Shown here: positions 1-11,022 of the stretch, piece by piece
How positions within the stretch are numbered: the stretch's first letter is position 1
Layout of the letters: every line of letters starts with the position of its first letter
Assembly: GCA_014084085.1 (NCBI GenBank)
Contig: NPFB01000012.1
Span: 723,443-787,442 of the forward strand
DNA from: Hondaea fermentalgiana
Lineage: Eukaryota > Sar > Bigyra > Thraustochytrida > Thraustochytriidae
Direction: 5' to 3'
Length of the DNA: 64,000 bases
Notes under the pieces: model-generated
What the model was told of the DNA's origin: nothing
Seen by the model: only the letters and a program-made list of their open reading frames with translations
Databases searched by the model: none
Translations under genes and position numbers: made by a program

Positions 1-2
1 AC

Positions 3-474
3 AACATCGCCAATGTGTACAAAGCACAAGGCCGCTACGAGGAGGCCTTGGCGTACTACGAGGAAGCACTGTCGATTCGCAAGGAAAGTCTTGGCGACCG
101 GCATTCCGATGTGGCTTCCACGCTCAGCAACATCGCTATTGTGTACAGAACACAAGGCCGCTACGAAGATGCCTTGGCGTACTTCGAGGAAGCGCTGTCG
201 ATTTACAAAGAAAGTCTTGGCGACCGGCATCCCTCAGTGGCTTCCACGCTCTACAACATCGCCAATGTGCACAAAGCACAAGGCCGCTACGAGGAGGCCT
301 TGGCGGGCTTGTTACGAGGAAGCGCTGTCGATTAACAAAGAAAGACTTGGCGACCGGCATCCCGATGTGGCGAAAACGCAAAGGAATATCGAACGCACTC
401 GCAGAACGATTTGGGCAAAGACAGAGCGTCGATCTCCGCTGCAAAAACTTGCATTCCTCTGGGGTAGAAAGTGA
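3..474 (+). pseudogene. 3' end of a kinesin-light-chain-type TPR repeat gene, frameshifted
   Basis: This is the C-terminal part of a gene that begins before the window. It holds three copies of a 126-bp (42-residue) unit starting at 3, 129 and 255, each encoding a TPR of the kinesin light chain/bacterial TPR-10 kind (pattern QGRYEEAL..YEEALSI.KE.LGDRHP.VA). The units are nearly identical in DNA, which suggests recent amplification. In the third unit the expected codon TAC is replaced by seven bases (GGCTTGT, around 313-319), a net +4. The frame then shifts and TPR coding continues in the next frame to a stop at 472-474. Either the gene is broken or the repeats were misassembled. These repeats normally act as protein-binding scaffolds; nothing here shows a specific partner. 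Confidence 0.7.
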
Positions 475-1510
475 CAATCTCAGAATTATTGTAAAAGAAC
501 ACGAATAGACAACCAAACAATTGTTTTGCTCCTTTGTGAAGTTGACTTACTTTCATGGTTATCTCCTCTCCTCTGAAAACAAATTGAAATTCATATCAGA
601 CGACGATGGCGAACTTGTGGATCATGCGGAGGACTGTTGACAAAGCTCTCAAGGCTAGGCTGTATAACGTCGGGTCCAGTAAGATCACCTTTGATTGCAT
701 TGTAGGGCTCAGACCGAGCATGCGCAGCAGTATGAAGTCTTTTGAGGAGGAGGCGAAGTCCTTCGTGAAAGAGAGTGACACCGGGGGTGCCTTTTCGCTA
801 TCCATCATTTTGACACAATTTGATACGTCCAATAACCATGGTACATTTACACGCTGGATCAAGGTCGTGTCGTGGTTGCGTCGAATCGCCGGAAATTCAT
901 TCACAGAGTGACCGTGCCAACAGTTGCATGGTGGAGGTTGCTGCTTCTTATCCGAGGATAAAAGAAAGCAAAAGCTCGAGAGCAATCGAAGAGACGAAGA
1001 AGAAAAAGGGACCGACCGGCACAAGCTCTGCAAAAAGAATCCGAATTTTAACCAACGCCGTCTTTTCAGCACTTTGGATTCGCTATCGTCCCTGACATGT
1101 TTCGAGTCGTGTAACAGTACAAGCCCCAAAACGGTGGAGATAAGTAGTGAGCGATTCAGAGCAAGTCCAGTGCAGAGCTGACGTAAACGAGAACTTCAAG
1201 ATGGAGCAGGAGGACAACGTATAAGATCACAACTTCGTCTTCATATAATCTGTCCCTACCTCGTTGATGACTCCGACGCCATGCTGCTCAGCAGGCCTCT
1301 GAGGAGCAGATTCTTCCCGTGCGTCCGAACTCTACCAAAAAATGCGGACTCGAGTGCTTTCGAGTTCGTTGTAGGATGATGCCGCCTACTCGTCGTTCTA
1401 ATGTCAGCAACGACAACTTCGACGAGCAAAGGAAAGTGGCTGCCAAAGTATACATATAAAATTGTGGCGCGGAATGAGTGTCTTTTCAAATTGTATGTTG
1501 CACAGGCAGC
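475..1510. other. Intergenic region with one weak ORF
   Basis: About 1 kb between the TPR gene end and the convergent AI-2E-type gene. It is less GC-rich than its surroundings. Apart from the weak ORF at 606-911 I see no recognisable coding, RNA or repeat feature. Confidence 0.5.
606..911 (+). CDS. Possible small hypothetical protein (101 aa)
   Basis: An ATG-started frame of 101 codons. The composition is plausibly protein-like, with a stretch containing SFEEEAKSFVKESDTGG and alternating hydrophobic residues, but there is no motif I recognise. A longer antisense frame (596-1129) covers the same DNA and looks less protein-like. The same forward frame continues after the stop with lower-quality coding, so this could also be a decayed exon. 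Function unknown. Confidence 0.22.
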   Translation: MANLWIMRRTVDKALKARLYNVGSSKITFDCIVGLRPSMRSSMKSFEEEAKSFVKESDTGGAFSLSIILTQFDTSNNHGTFTRWIKVVSWLRRIAGNSFTE

Positions 1511-3211
1511 TCACAAGGGCGTCCCAAAGAGTTTCCGTCTTGGCGCCGGCGAGAAAATGTCCTCAGCGAGTGGATTGTGGAGATGTTTCAGATATATTTC
1601 CAGAAAGGAGCTCGTCAGTCCGATGAGGAGCGGACCGTAAAGAAAGCCAAGAGCACCAAAAGCATAGAGACCGGCGACAATGGAAAGACCGACAAAGTGG
1701 CGATCACCCGGAATAAATGCCGTGATACGCGCGTCAATAACGAACATCATAAGAAGCTCGACCGCGCATACCAGAATGGCGGCGCCCCGGTCATTTCGCG
1801 CCCAGAGGAGCATCGCCACGGGAACAAAAACGACCTGGGTCCCGAGCAACGGTAAAGAAGCCATTGCACCGCAGAGAAAAGAAGGAATCGCAACGATTCC
1901 AAAGCCAGAGAGCGAGAGAATGGTATACATGAGAATGCCGTGTGCAAGACCAATGCACGTCGAGCACAGCAAGATGCGCTCCGTTGACACTTTCATGCTC
2001 TCAAAAAGCTCCGCATTGTCCTGTGGACTCAGCGGTGAAAGCTTGTTGAAAAAGGGCCAAGGACTTTCATTGCTCAATAGGTAAAAGAGCGTGGTGGAGA
2101 ACGTCGTGAATGCCCACATGACGTTGCTGAGGTTGGTGACGAGGTTGAGCAGGTTGACAGAGAAGTGCTCCAAGTTGGCGCCCACGAGCGCCGCGCCTCG
2201 GCGAATGTTGGCCTTGATGTCTTCCTTGAACGCGGTGCCCGAAAGATCAATAGGCATCGCACCTTCTCCGAACATGGCGGTCACTTGTGCATGGATTGCA
2301 ATGTACACGTTGGAAGTCATGACTGAATCCACGAGTGTACGGAGTGCGTCATCGTCGTCAATGAGCTGTAACAGATACGTCGTGAGAGTCTCCACTTCGC
2401 GAAGACACTGCCGCAGTGCGAAAAACAACGGTAGGCACACTGCGCAAATCACCACGATCGTCAGCAACGCTGCTGTCAGCGAACGCGCATCCATGAGAGC
2501 GACCATCAGACCAAAGGTCCCAAATAGCGTTATCGGCCATCCGCCCCCGGGCAGGCCAACATCTTGCAAAAGCAAAAGAGCGCCCGACAGTGTAATGGCC
2601 GTCAGAACAGCGAGCACTGACTTCTGCTGACTTAGCGCTTGTGCCCGTTCAAGTCGATCAACAATCGGATCCTTCACGCGGCTCAAGACCGCAGCAAGAA
2701 GGATGGCCATGGCCACGGCGTTCAGGTGAGGTGCTAGCATAAGGTAATTACCGTAAAAGATCCCTGCCAAAAGAAGAGCGAAAACAAAAGAAGATAAGGC
2801 ATGGATCATTTTTCGGAGGTTCTTGTCTTTGGCCTTGATCGTCCCTTGATCGCTCAGTTCCTCCACTTTCGAGGCGAGACCCTGAAACTCCTTTTTGAGC
2901 TTGCGAATATTAGTCCTGCTCACGCGATCCGTCGCTGGTGCCGCAATATGTCTTTCCACGGAGAGAAGTTCATTCGACGCGCCCAGTGCAAATCGTTGCT
3001 TAGTGTTATCCAGACCGCTCTCATTCTCTGCGTCATTAGCGTCTTGCGCTTGATCAAAGCGGAAGCGCACCGTGCTATTCGCTGGGTCTGCATCGTTTCC
3101 CTTGCGCAAAATACTCTTTCTCATTCGCATTTGCTTTGGCGTTCTTTCTCGCAATGCTGCATCTCGAGGTGTCCTTGAACGAAATTCCGTCGATCCAAGC
3201 GGCGTCTCCAT
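1511..3211 (-). CDS. AI-2E/TMEM245-type multipass membrane protein
   Basis: A 566-aa protein using the ATG at 3211 (codons upstream lack an ATG). The first ~110 residues are polar and probably cytosolic, with a short coiled-coil-like stretch (LKKEFQGLASKVEEL). About eight hydrophobic segments follow. The last third has the typical AI-2E transporter family (UPF0118) layout: a Gly-rich helix pair around GFGIVAIPSFLCGAMASLPLLG, then a final pair ending FGALGFLYGPLLIGL. Eukaryotic members of this fold are the TMEM245 proteins; bacterial ones export small molecules or drive Na+/H+ exchange. The substrate here is unknown. It is divergent from the centriolin-like gene, with a 524-bp gap. Family assignment is strong; transport is inferred from the family. 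Confidence 0.85.
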   Translation of the reverse strand: METPLGSTEFRSRTPRDAALRERTPKQMRMRKSILRKGNDADPANSTVRFRFDQAQDANDAENESGLDNTKQRFALGASNELLSVERHIAAPATDRVSRTNIRKLKKEFQGLASKVEELSDQGTIKAKDKNLRKMIHALSSFVFALLLAGIFYGNYLMLAPHLNAVAMAILLAAVLSRVKDPIVDRLERAQALSQQKSVLAVLTAITLSGALLLLQDVGLPGGGWPITLFGTFGLMVALMDARSLTAALLTIVVICAVCLPLFFALRQCLREVETLTTYLLQLIDDDDALRTLVDSVMTSNVYIAIHAQVTAMFGEGAMPIDLSGTAFKEDIKANIRRGAALVGANLEHFSVNLLNLVTNLSNVMWAFTTFSTTLFYLLSNESPWPFFNKLSPLSPQDNAELFESMKVSTERILLCSTCIGLAHGILMYTILSLSGFGIVAIPSFLCGAMASLPLLGTQVVFVPVAMLLWARNDRGAAILVCAVELLMMFVIDARITAFIPGDRHFVGLSIVAGLYAFGALGFLYGPLLIGLTSSFLEIYLKHLHNPLAEDIFSPAPRRKLFGTPL

Positions 3212-3735
3212 GGTTGTGTTTGGTCTTGCGTCTTGACGCAACGCGATAGAAAGGAAGGGAGACTACTTTGATGATTCGCAGTGCTCTTGAAACTAGCCCG
3301 ACCGCGACGTCCGTCCTGTTCCCTTCCTCTTTCACGACTTCTTGAACTTGAAGACGGTATTTCTTTGCTCTTTCGAACAAAAGTCTTGCACACTCGCGAC
3401 TCTTCGAGGTTTCGACGGTCTTCCACTCGCAATTTCTGCTAAATCCTCGCCACGTCAGCTCGGGGACTTGTCTCCTCACTTGCTACTCGCTTGCGGCTCG
3501 CGTGCTGTGCTGCGCTGGGTTTGGCTGGGCTGAGCTACGTCTTGGCGGTTTTGCAATTTGCTTCTTGGTTCGCAAAACCTCAAACACAGTTGGCTCAAAG
3601 AACGACGAGCGGCTGAGCTCAACCTGCCAGGAGAGCGGCCCGGGCGGGCCGCGGTTGGCCGCTCCTTCGCCTGGAGGGGGCTAAGGCGCGCCGCGGGAGT
3701 AAGAGCGACCTCGTTCTCTGCGCGTCCGCGCCGCC
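3212..3735. promoter_or_regulatory. Divergent intergenic region between AI-2E-type and centriolin-like genes
   Basis: 524 bp between two start codons pointing apart, so it should hold both promoters and 5' UTRs. There is a run of TGGGCT/TGCGCTGGG-like direct repeats around 3500-3535. I see no clear TATA box or coding frame. Confidence 0.5.
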
Positions 3736-6700
3736 ATGTCCAGGCTGCGGCACCAGAACTTCTGGGACGACAAGAGCCGCAACCACGACGACAAAGGAGA
3801 AAGTGACGATGCCGGCGGAAAGAAAAGCCCAGCGGCGCGTTTTCTCACACCGGATCTTGTGCGACGATGTAAGTAAAGCTAGCTTGATCGCAAGCGAAGA
3901 ACAGGAAATAAAAGCGAACGAGTTAATGATGGATGGCACACTGACAAAAGGGACAGTGGCCGGCGTGGAACCCGGGGGCTCGCTCGCACGTGTTCGCTCA
4001 CTCAACCTCCATCTCCCACGGAACAGCGGAAAAATTCGCGACATCGAAAACCTCGAGGCCCTTGAGCAGCTCGAGGAGCTCGACTTAAGCTTTAACGAGA
4101 TCAGTATTGCACGCAACCTCGGGGCGCTTACACAGCTGCGAATTCTGAATCTTGCGCAAAACCGCATCGTCAAGCTCGATGGCTGCTTCGAATGGCTCGA
4201 CAAACTTGAAAACCTCAATTTGAGTGGCAACCTACTCGAATCTATTCCTCCCGTGCTTGGCAAACTCAAGGCTTTGCGAACCTTGCGTCTTGCGCGAAAC
4301 AAAATCGAGCGCGCAGCGGATCTTGAACGACTTCGTCCTCTCGATAGACTCTCGAGCCTTACGCTCGTTGGAAACCCATGCGCCGTAGAGACGGCAACAA
4401 GGGATCTAGCCATCTTTACCATCCGTTCACTCGACGTCCTTGACGGCGAGGCCGTCAAAATTGCCCAGCGCGAGGCTGCGCGCGCGCGCTTTGAAGATAC
4501 AGAAGCCGAACAATTGCGCGCTGCCCTAAGACAAGCGCGAGTCGAGGCAACACGTCGCGCATCACAGCAACAAAAAACCGAGGCCGAGCTAGCGAGCGTT
4601 AGGGCCGCGTGCAATGAAGCTGCGCAGCGCGCCACGACGGCTTTGCGCGAAAAGGAAGCGCTACGCTCAGAACTCGATGCGAAGACGCAAATGCTCGACC
4701 ACAAGGCAAATTTTGCATCAGATGTTGCCAACGAACTTTCCGACATCAAACAGCATCTTCTTTTTGCGCGAATCGACGGCGCACGGCCAGAACCTTTAGT
4801 GATTGATACGGGTAAAACGCTTTCGCTTCCAAGCCAGCATCAAATTGAGCGCAGTGCAACCTCGCCACGAATGCTGGGCAATCTTCGCAATCTCAAGGAG
4901 CGCATTCGCCTTATGCAGGAGGAAGAGCTTGGCCTTGCCATGCACGTGGGCCGTCTTCAAAAGTCGCGAGAGGCGGCACAAGACGTTTTGGAGTCGGCGC
5001 AAACAGAATTTGCACATATTCGCGCCTTGATCCTACAATGGCCGACTCATATATCAGCGGGTCTGAGCGATTCACCTCGCGCTTTAAGATCTGACACTAC
5101 CTCACTCGAGGAACTCGAGTCAGTAGCATTGGCGCATCAATCGAGAGTTAAAGAGCTTGAAGCTACGCTTGAGGGGCTTCAACGTCGAGATCAGTTCTCC
5201 CCGCTGTCCCATGGTAATATCGCATCAAACGACAATGCAACAAGGCTTGACGAGCTTGTCATTGCTGCTGTCACACTTGGCCAGGAACATATTGGGTATG
5301 CGCAGGCCGTCGAAGAGCTAGCGCGCGCTTGCATTAGCAAAAGGCCAGCCGAGGACGGTCGTTTGCAAGAAGCGCGCGATAAGCTGCAATCTGCCAAGGA
5401 TTGTCTGCGCCGGGCAGTGGCAGCCCAGCGAAAGGCCATCAGCGATATTGACGAACTTTCTGTGCAGCATCGCCTCGATTGCGAAGCGATGCTGGTTCGA
5501 CGAGCTGAGCTCGCGCAGGAGCTTCGGAAAATGAGGGATAGTCCAGAACTTGACGCCAAGTTTGCGCCTGCTGTCGCCAAAATCGAAGCCACCGTTGCCT
5601 CAGCCAGTGCGCTCAAAGATCTTGCTGTTCGAGTTGGCGCCAATCCTACGCTTTCCTTACCGTCGCCAGGAGTCCTCGTCACCACCGTAGATGGCGCCTC
5701 TGTCGCGCAAAAGACGCGCCAAGACGTATCGCCTAGGGCCAGTCGAACAATCGCAGCGCTTCGTGCAGAGCTGGAGCGTGAACGACAACGATTCCGTGCG
5801 CTGAAACACGCTCATGCGCGTGGACAACAAGATCGTGCAGAAGCTGCAACAACAGAAACTATTGCATCCGTTCGCGCCAAAGAACGTGAAGAGCGCGTTT
5901 CGTTAGAGAGGGAACTCGGCCAGCTCGTCGCCGAGTCGCAACGCGAAAAAGACCAAGCACTCGAACGCGAACGCAAGGCTCTCGAGCGTGCGCTAGAAAG
6001 CGAAGCCACGGTAGAATCTCTCAAAAAAGAAGCCAAGGCCGCAAAATCAGATCAAGACCGTTTGTCAGGCGAGCTCTCCGTCGCTCGGAACGAACTCGAA
6101 GAGCAGACGCATGCGACGGGTGCAAGCAAAAGAGAAATAGCAAATCTCAAGGCTAGTCTAGAAGAGGCCTCTGCAAAGCTTGAAGCCGAACAAAAGCTCA
6201 CTGCGCGCCTCCATCGTCAAGCACAAGACACCACTGACTTGCGCGGAGAAATCACGAGGCTTGAAAAGGAGAACTCAGAACTTGACGTTCTTGCAGACGC
6301 ATTCTCGAAGACGCTTGGTGTCCTTGCGCAGGCCTTGGAGAGCAGGGAATTCTCGTTTGATGCAACGGCTGCAGTGAACCAGATTCTTGACGGGTTCTCG
6401 CCATCAACACCGACGGCGAATTCATTGCAGCGTTTCGGAGCCGCCGTGCAGGCTTGCACGGTTCACCTTGAGCGTGCTCGTGAGGAAACAGCCAAGATCG
6501 ACACACAGCTGCTTTCGGCCAAGGAGCAGCAGGTTCGCTACGATCGAATCAAGGAAAGCTTGCCCAAGCTCAAAGAAGAATTATGCGACGCAGAGTCGAG
6601 GGCCAAAACGTGCTCGAGCATGGCGACAAAGGAAGAGGAGCGTCTGCGTTCGCTTTCTCTGCAGACGGAGGAAATGCAAAATCGCTTGACGGATCTTCGT

Positions 6701-8368
6701 GGCAAAGTTGTCGACGCACGAAACAAGCTTGCAGATGCAGATGCGCAGGCAAGCGCTGCTGCATCGCAAAGTAGAACTCTTGCTCGTGAAGTGGAAAGCC
6801 TGCGTGCTCAAAAGGCAAGTCTCGAGCTGCAACAAGCCACACTTGAAGAGACCTGCGCAGCTAGTCGCGTAGATCAAGCACGCATCGCGAGCGAAGCTCG
6901 CAAAGAGCAAGATAGGATCAATGATTTGCGTCAGCAAGGGCGCGCTCTCGAGATGCGGCTGGAGATTCTACGCACCGAGCGTGACGATGCTGCGCAACAA
7001 ATCAAAAGCCTTTCGGCTCAGAACGAAGAGGCTTCGAGAGCTAATGCCGAGGCCGCCGCCAAACAACGGGAGCACATTCGCGAGGCCGCAGACCAAGAAC
7101 GCGCCTTTGATCGGCTTTCTTCGCAAGTTCAAGATCTGACGCAAAAGGTCCGCGAGCTCACCAAGCGGCAGGCAAGCTCGCAAAAGGCCGTCGAGGAAGC
7201 GGAGCGCCGTCGCGAAAAAGCTGCTCGCGATCTTGCTGACCTGCAACGTCAGGCACGTGAATATCCAGAAATTATGGAGATCAGCGAAGCGCGGCAGGCA
7301 CTCGCAGACTTACACGCGCAGAGAGTCGAGCAAGAGCGCCGTCTACAGGTTCTTGAATTGTACCAGCTCACAGAAATGGGCCAAGTGGGCGGCTCAGACG
7401 CGCCACCGACGCCACTTGGCGAGCTCGGGGAGGCTGCACAGGTCTTGGATGCCTTAAAGCAAGTATACGTGGAAGGTCTTCGTCAAGTCCAAGAAGCATT
7501 TCTGCTCAAGGAGCAGCGACTTAAGCAAGCCTTGCGGCATGCACGGGAGGAGCTCAATCTGGCACGTCGAAAGCACGAAGAACAACTAGTGGCCGTTAAT
7601 GACGCGCTCGCCTCGGAGGGCCACCAACGACTTCTTGCCGTTGCACAAGACTTGCGCGAAAGTGTGGTGCGTCTCGCAGCGCATCGCGATGTGGATTTCC
7701 GTGTCAAAGATGCGCAGACTGCTCTCGCGGAGAAAGATGCCAAGCTTGTTTTTCTCTCTGGTCAAATCGAAGCCTTGCAAAAGGAGATGCACATTCGAGA
7801 GGACGATCTTCGCGCTCGCAACGATCGCTTGCAAGCCATGTTAGAGAAAGCGCTTGAGCACATTGATTTTGAAGACACCGTTTCGAATGCCGATGCGCGC
7901 TCTCCAGCACATCATCCATCGGCTCCGACAACGACGACGGCAGGTTCACATCGTGCTGGGCGTCGTCGCTCGTTGTCCACGCCACGCCCGACGAGCCCGT
8001 CGCCTTCTCCAGCATATGTGTCCCGATCCCCCCCCGCCGAAGAGGGACCGGTGAATTCTGGCAACGTTTCGGCGCCTGAAGTGCGAGCAAATCGAACATC
8101 GCTCTCTAAGTTCACCCGAGTTCGGGCTCGGCGCGCACATATCCACATGCAAGAAGATGGCCGCGTGGGTATCGACCTTGTACAGTCGCAACGCTCAGCT
8201 GCTCTGACGCTGCCCGTCAATCTTGCGCCAAATGTCAGTCTCCATACGATGGTGTACAATCGACCGGAGCGCGAACAGATTGACCTCCAAGCCGTGCGAT
8301 CGCCATTGACTGACAAGGTCCGAGAACTGCGTCTCGAGCTAGAGGCTATGAAGCAACAGCGTTTTTGA
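3736..8368 (+). CDS. Centriolin-like leucine-rich repeat/coiled-coil protein (two exons)
   Basis: Exons 3736-3868 and 3957-8368 (1,514 aa). The 88-nt intron starts GTAAGT, has a CTGAC branch-like site and ends ACAG. The uninterrupted frame alone loses the real N-terminus. Splicing creates FLTPDLVRR-LAGVE leading into the first LRR, as in the vertebrate centrosome protein centriolin (CNTRL) and its LRRCC relatives. Residues ~58-208 hold four to five SDS22-type LRRs and an LRR cap (LVGNPC). Next comes a short conserved segment (LLFARIDGARPEP) that in centriolin follows the first coiled coil. Then more than 1,000 residues of almost continuous Glu/Arg/Ala-rich heptads run to a basic/Ser-Pro-rich tail. 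Family knowledge suggests a basal-body/centrosomal scaffold role; that role here is inferred. It is convergent with the next gene (72-bp gap). Confidence 0.88.
3869..3956 (+). other. Spliceosomal intron of the centriolin-like gene
   Basis: 88 nt, phase 1, donor GTAAGT and acceptor GACAG, with CTGAC 11-15 nt before the 3' end. It contains an in-frame stop when read from exon 1. Joining T|TG gives Leu and restores the conserved LRR N-cap. Confidence 0.85.
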
Positions 8369-8439
8369 GCAATTGACACGTTGGGTTAAAAAGTTATGTT
8401 TGCCATTGTACAATCGTTGCAACCGCACAACGATTAAGA

Positions 8440-11022
8440 TTAGGGGAAAGACTCGATGAGGGACGTCAAATGAGTGAACAGAGCTTGTTCCACGCGCACG
8501 TTGAGACCGTGCAGTGCGCTGAAGCGAGCAGCCACTTTGCGCAAATCATCATTTTCGTACACGGGAATACGGTGCACATGTTTGCGTACCTGGACGTCAG
8601 CGTAGAAGAGCAGCTCGTCGCTCTCCCCAGATTGAGCGCTACACACTGACATGGTCTCGTTCTCCTCTGTCGAATTTTCTTCATCGGCATTGGTGGCGAG
8701 AGCGTGTGATTTCTCTTGCTTAAACGATGGCTCCTGCGGCTTCGCAGCAGGTACCCAGTGTGGTTTGTTATACTTTTTCTGCCTTTCAGCCGCCATGGAT
8801 GAATATGTAAAGGGACGGGCCATCTGTTGGCTTGCAAGACCTTTCGTGTCGACAGGTCGACGCGAGGCCCCGGAGGTTCTACTCCGAATAGACCGCCTGT
8901 CGAAGTCGCTCTCCGTCTTCGACTCGACATCATCCTCTTCGGTCTCATCGCTGTCCTCGTGATGATGGTGGAGGTGATGATGATGCTGTCTCTGACAAAG
9001 ACGGTGCGCCCGTGGCAGCGGAACGGGATAGTGAGGATTGTGCGGGCTGATCTTGGGACGAAAGGTACACTCCTTGTCCTCCGCAGCAGAAGCAAGCGAG
9101 GCCTTGCGCTTTTCTTCGATGGCGCGTTGCACCTTGTCTGTGCGCTGCAGAAGATCCTGCTCGCGCGTAAGTGCGGCAGCATCACGCGATTTCCGGCGAT
9201 CATCGAGCTCGCGAGAGTGCGGGCAGAGAGATGGGGCAAAAGATGGTCTCACGGCTGCAGCAGCCTCTGCATTCGCCTTTTGCCGGAGTGCCTGCGCGAA
9301 TTTGCGCTGCGCCATGAGTCGTAGGCGAAAATCACGAAGTACTTCCTCGGCCGGGTCGAGGCGCTTAAGAGATCGCGTTGCAACAGGGTCATGCAACGCC
9401 ACCGCGCGAGCAAATTGAGTAAAACTCGGCTCGTCAATTTCCTTTGCCCCTCCGCCATTCGAGATGATCCCCAGGACACTCTCGATGAGATCCTGGTCCG
9501 CCTTTGTGCGCTGCTGCGCCGCAGGTACGAGACCTATAAGACTTTCCAAAAACGACTTGGTTTGCGCACGACTTAAAGTGTCTCCTCTGTCATTTCCTGC
9601 TGCGATACATGACTTGACGAAAGCATCACGAAGCTCAAGCGTCAATTTCCGAGCAAAGACGCGCTTGGTCCGATTTGAAGCCTTGGGCGCCGCCGCCAAA
9701 CGCTTGTGCGCAATCACTGTAGCGCGCTCGCGCGCGGCTTTTCGTGCCTGTTGGCTTGTTGCTTCTGCGTGAAGTTTTTCGAATCGGTTTCTCCATTCTC
9801 CGTGCTCGCTATCGCATTCGTCTCCAATGCTGTTACGATGGGAACGATGTATGGCCTCGTCTTTTTCATCCATGTGATCCGCGGCAACAAAGGGCGTCGA
9901 GGCCACTCCTCCACGCACGGGCGGTTTACTCACCAGTCGTGGCTTGAAGAATGCTTGACCTGTTTTCTCGTCGACGAGACCCATGGCCTGATACTTGTCG
10001 CGACGCTTATCAAAGTGCTTCTTTCTCGACTCGTGCAGTCTCGTCGCAATTTCTGCTTGTTCAGAGGCAGAGGAGGCGTCCGTCTGAGCGCTTACTTGCC
10101 GAGGTGCTGCTGCACGGCGCATCTGTGCGAGTTTGTGCTCGCGTTCAAGCTTGTCTTGTTCCATGCGAGCGAGGAACTTGGCCATCTTGCCACAAGGACG
10201 ACTTGTTCTGCTTGCTTGTCTGGGCTTGGGCGCAGCCTCTGCGCGATGACTGAGCTTCTGAGCTGCTGTGTGCGACGGATATGCACATTTGTCGCTGTTC
10301 TCTTCCTGCGAAACTTGCTCTTTCGCAATGAAAGAAAATTGAGAGATTGTCGAGGAGACCATTCCGCTCGAGCATGTGGCGAATGAATGGCTCTGTTGAA
10401 GACCGTCGTCAGACGCTTCATCTGCAGGCGGAGGCGGCGGTGGCATTCGAGGGACAGGAATGTCTTGGGATTCGTTGGCCGTGGGCTCGTCCGACAATGG
10501 CAACTCCACGGTGGCACTTTGTTGTGATCGTGCAATGATCGCTCGTGCACGGGGAGAGAGGATAACTGGCGTTTTCTGGATGCTTCCTGTGGATGTGAGA
10601 CAGCGCGTTTCTTGATCAAGTTGCAACATGATCAGCTCAGCTGTTTGTTCGGGCGTGAGACCTGAGAAAGCAATCATTGCAAGTCTGCCAAGGCATTCCA
10701 CAAAGGTGTCAAACAGAAGTCCAGAATGATGGGCCCTTTCCATGGAGCCACGATCAAGGCAAACTTCAACACAGCGCAAGACATCCATGTTGCTCATGTA
10801 CTTGGGAGCTAGTTTGCTTTGCATGGCAAGTCGCAGGAAACCATTTGAGCCGACTCGCGCGACGCCATCGGACCCTTTCGTGGCAAAGGTGTCAAAGAGG
10901 TTCCTTGCGCCAGCTGCAAACCTTTCGCCTTTGAGCACGCCAGCAACTTCGGTAAAGCTGAAAACCACCTCCATGTGAGCGAGCTCTGCGTCTGTCTGCG
11001 CATTATTGGCTACGGCCATCAT
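8440..11022 (-). CDS. Large protein with F-x-P motifs, function unknown
   Basis: 860 aa with tandem Met codons at the start. Residues ~1-150 are globular and helical (EVAGVLKGERFAAGARNLFDTF...; GLTPEQTAELIMLQLDQET) and could be a degenerate EF-hand-like or helical domain. The rest is mostly charged and disordered. It carries spaced motifs of the type F-x-P-x-(I/L): FFKPRLV, SFAPSLCPHSREL and CTFRPKISPHNPHYP, embedded in basic coiled-coil segments. These resemble the CTFxPKI repeats seen in many flagellar/basal-body proteins of protists. A His-rich tract (HHHHLHHHHED) precedes an acidic stretch. The last ~55 residues (VRKHVHRIPVYENDDLRKVAARFSALHGLN) look like a small C-terminal domain. A cytoskeletal or ciliary role is a guess from the motifs only. 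Confidence 0.8.
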   Translation of the reverse strand: MMAVANNAQTDAELAHMEVVFSFTEVAGVLKGERFAAGARNLFDTFATKGSDGVARVGSNGFLRLAMQSKLAPKYMSNMDVLRCVEVCLDRGSMERAHHSGLLFDTFVECLGRLAMIAFSGLTPEQTAELIMLQLDQETRCLTSTGSIQKTPVILSPRARAIIARSQQSATVELPLSDEPTANESQDIPVPRMPPPPPPADEASDDGLQQSHSFATCSSGMVSSTISQFSFIAKEQVSQEENSDKCAYPSHTAAQKLSHRAEAAPKPRQASRTSRPCGKMAKFLARMEQDKLEREHKLAQMRRAAAPRQVSAQTDASSASEQAEIATRLHESRKKHFDKRRDKYQAMGLVDEKTGQAFFKPRLVSKPPVRGGVASTPFVAADHMDEKDEAIHRSHRNSIGDECDSEHGEWRNRFEKLHAEATSQQARKAARERATVIAHKRLAAAPKASNRTKRVFARKLTLELRDAFVKSCIAAGNDRGDTLSRAQTKSFLESLIGLVPAAQQRTKADQDLIESVLGIISNGGGAKEIDEPSFTQFARAVALHDPVATRSLKRLDPAEEVLRDFRLRLMAQRKFAQALRQKANAEAAAAVRPSFAPSLCPHSRELDDRRKSRDAAALTREQDLLQRTDKVQRAIEEKRKASLASAAEDKECTFRPKISPHNPHYPVPLPRAHRLCQRQHHHHLHHHHEDSDETEEDDVESKTESDFDRRSIRSRTSGASRRPVDTKGLASQQMARPFTYSSMAAERQKKYNKPHWVPAAKPQEPSFKQEKSHALATNADEENSTEENETMSVCSAQSGESDELLFYADVQVRKHVHRIPVYENDDLRKVAARFSALHGLNVRVEQALFTHLTSLIESFP

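Noticed and set aside
3..384. CRISPR-like or satellite array from the 126-bp direct repeats
   Set aside because: The units are contiguous, without spacers, and keep a TPR reading frame.
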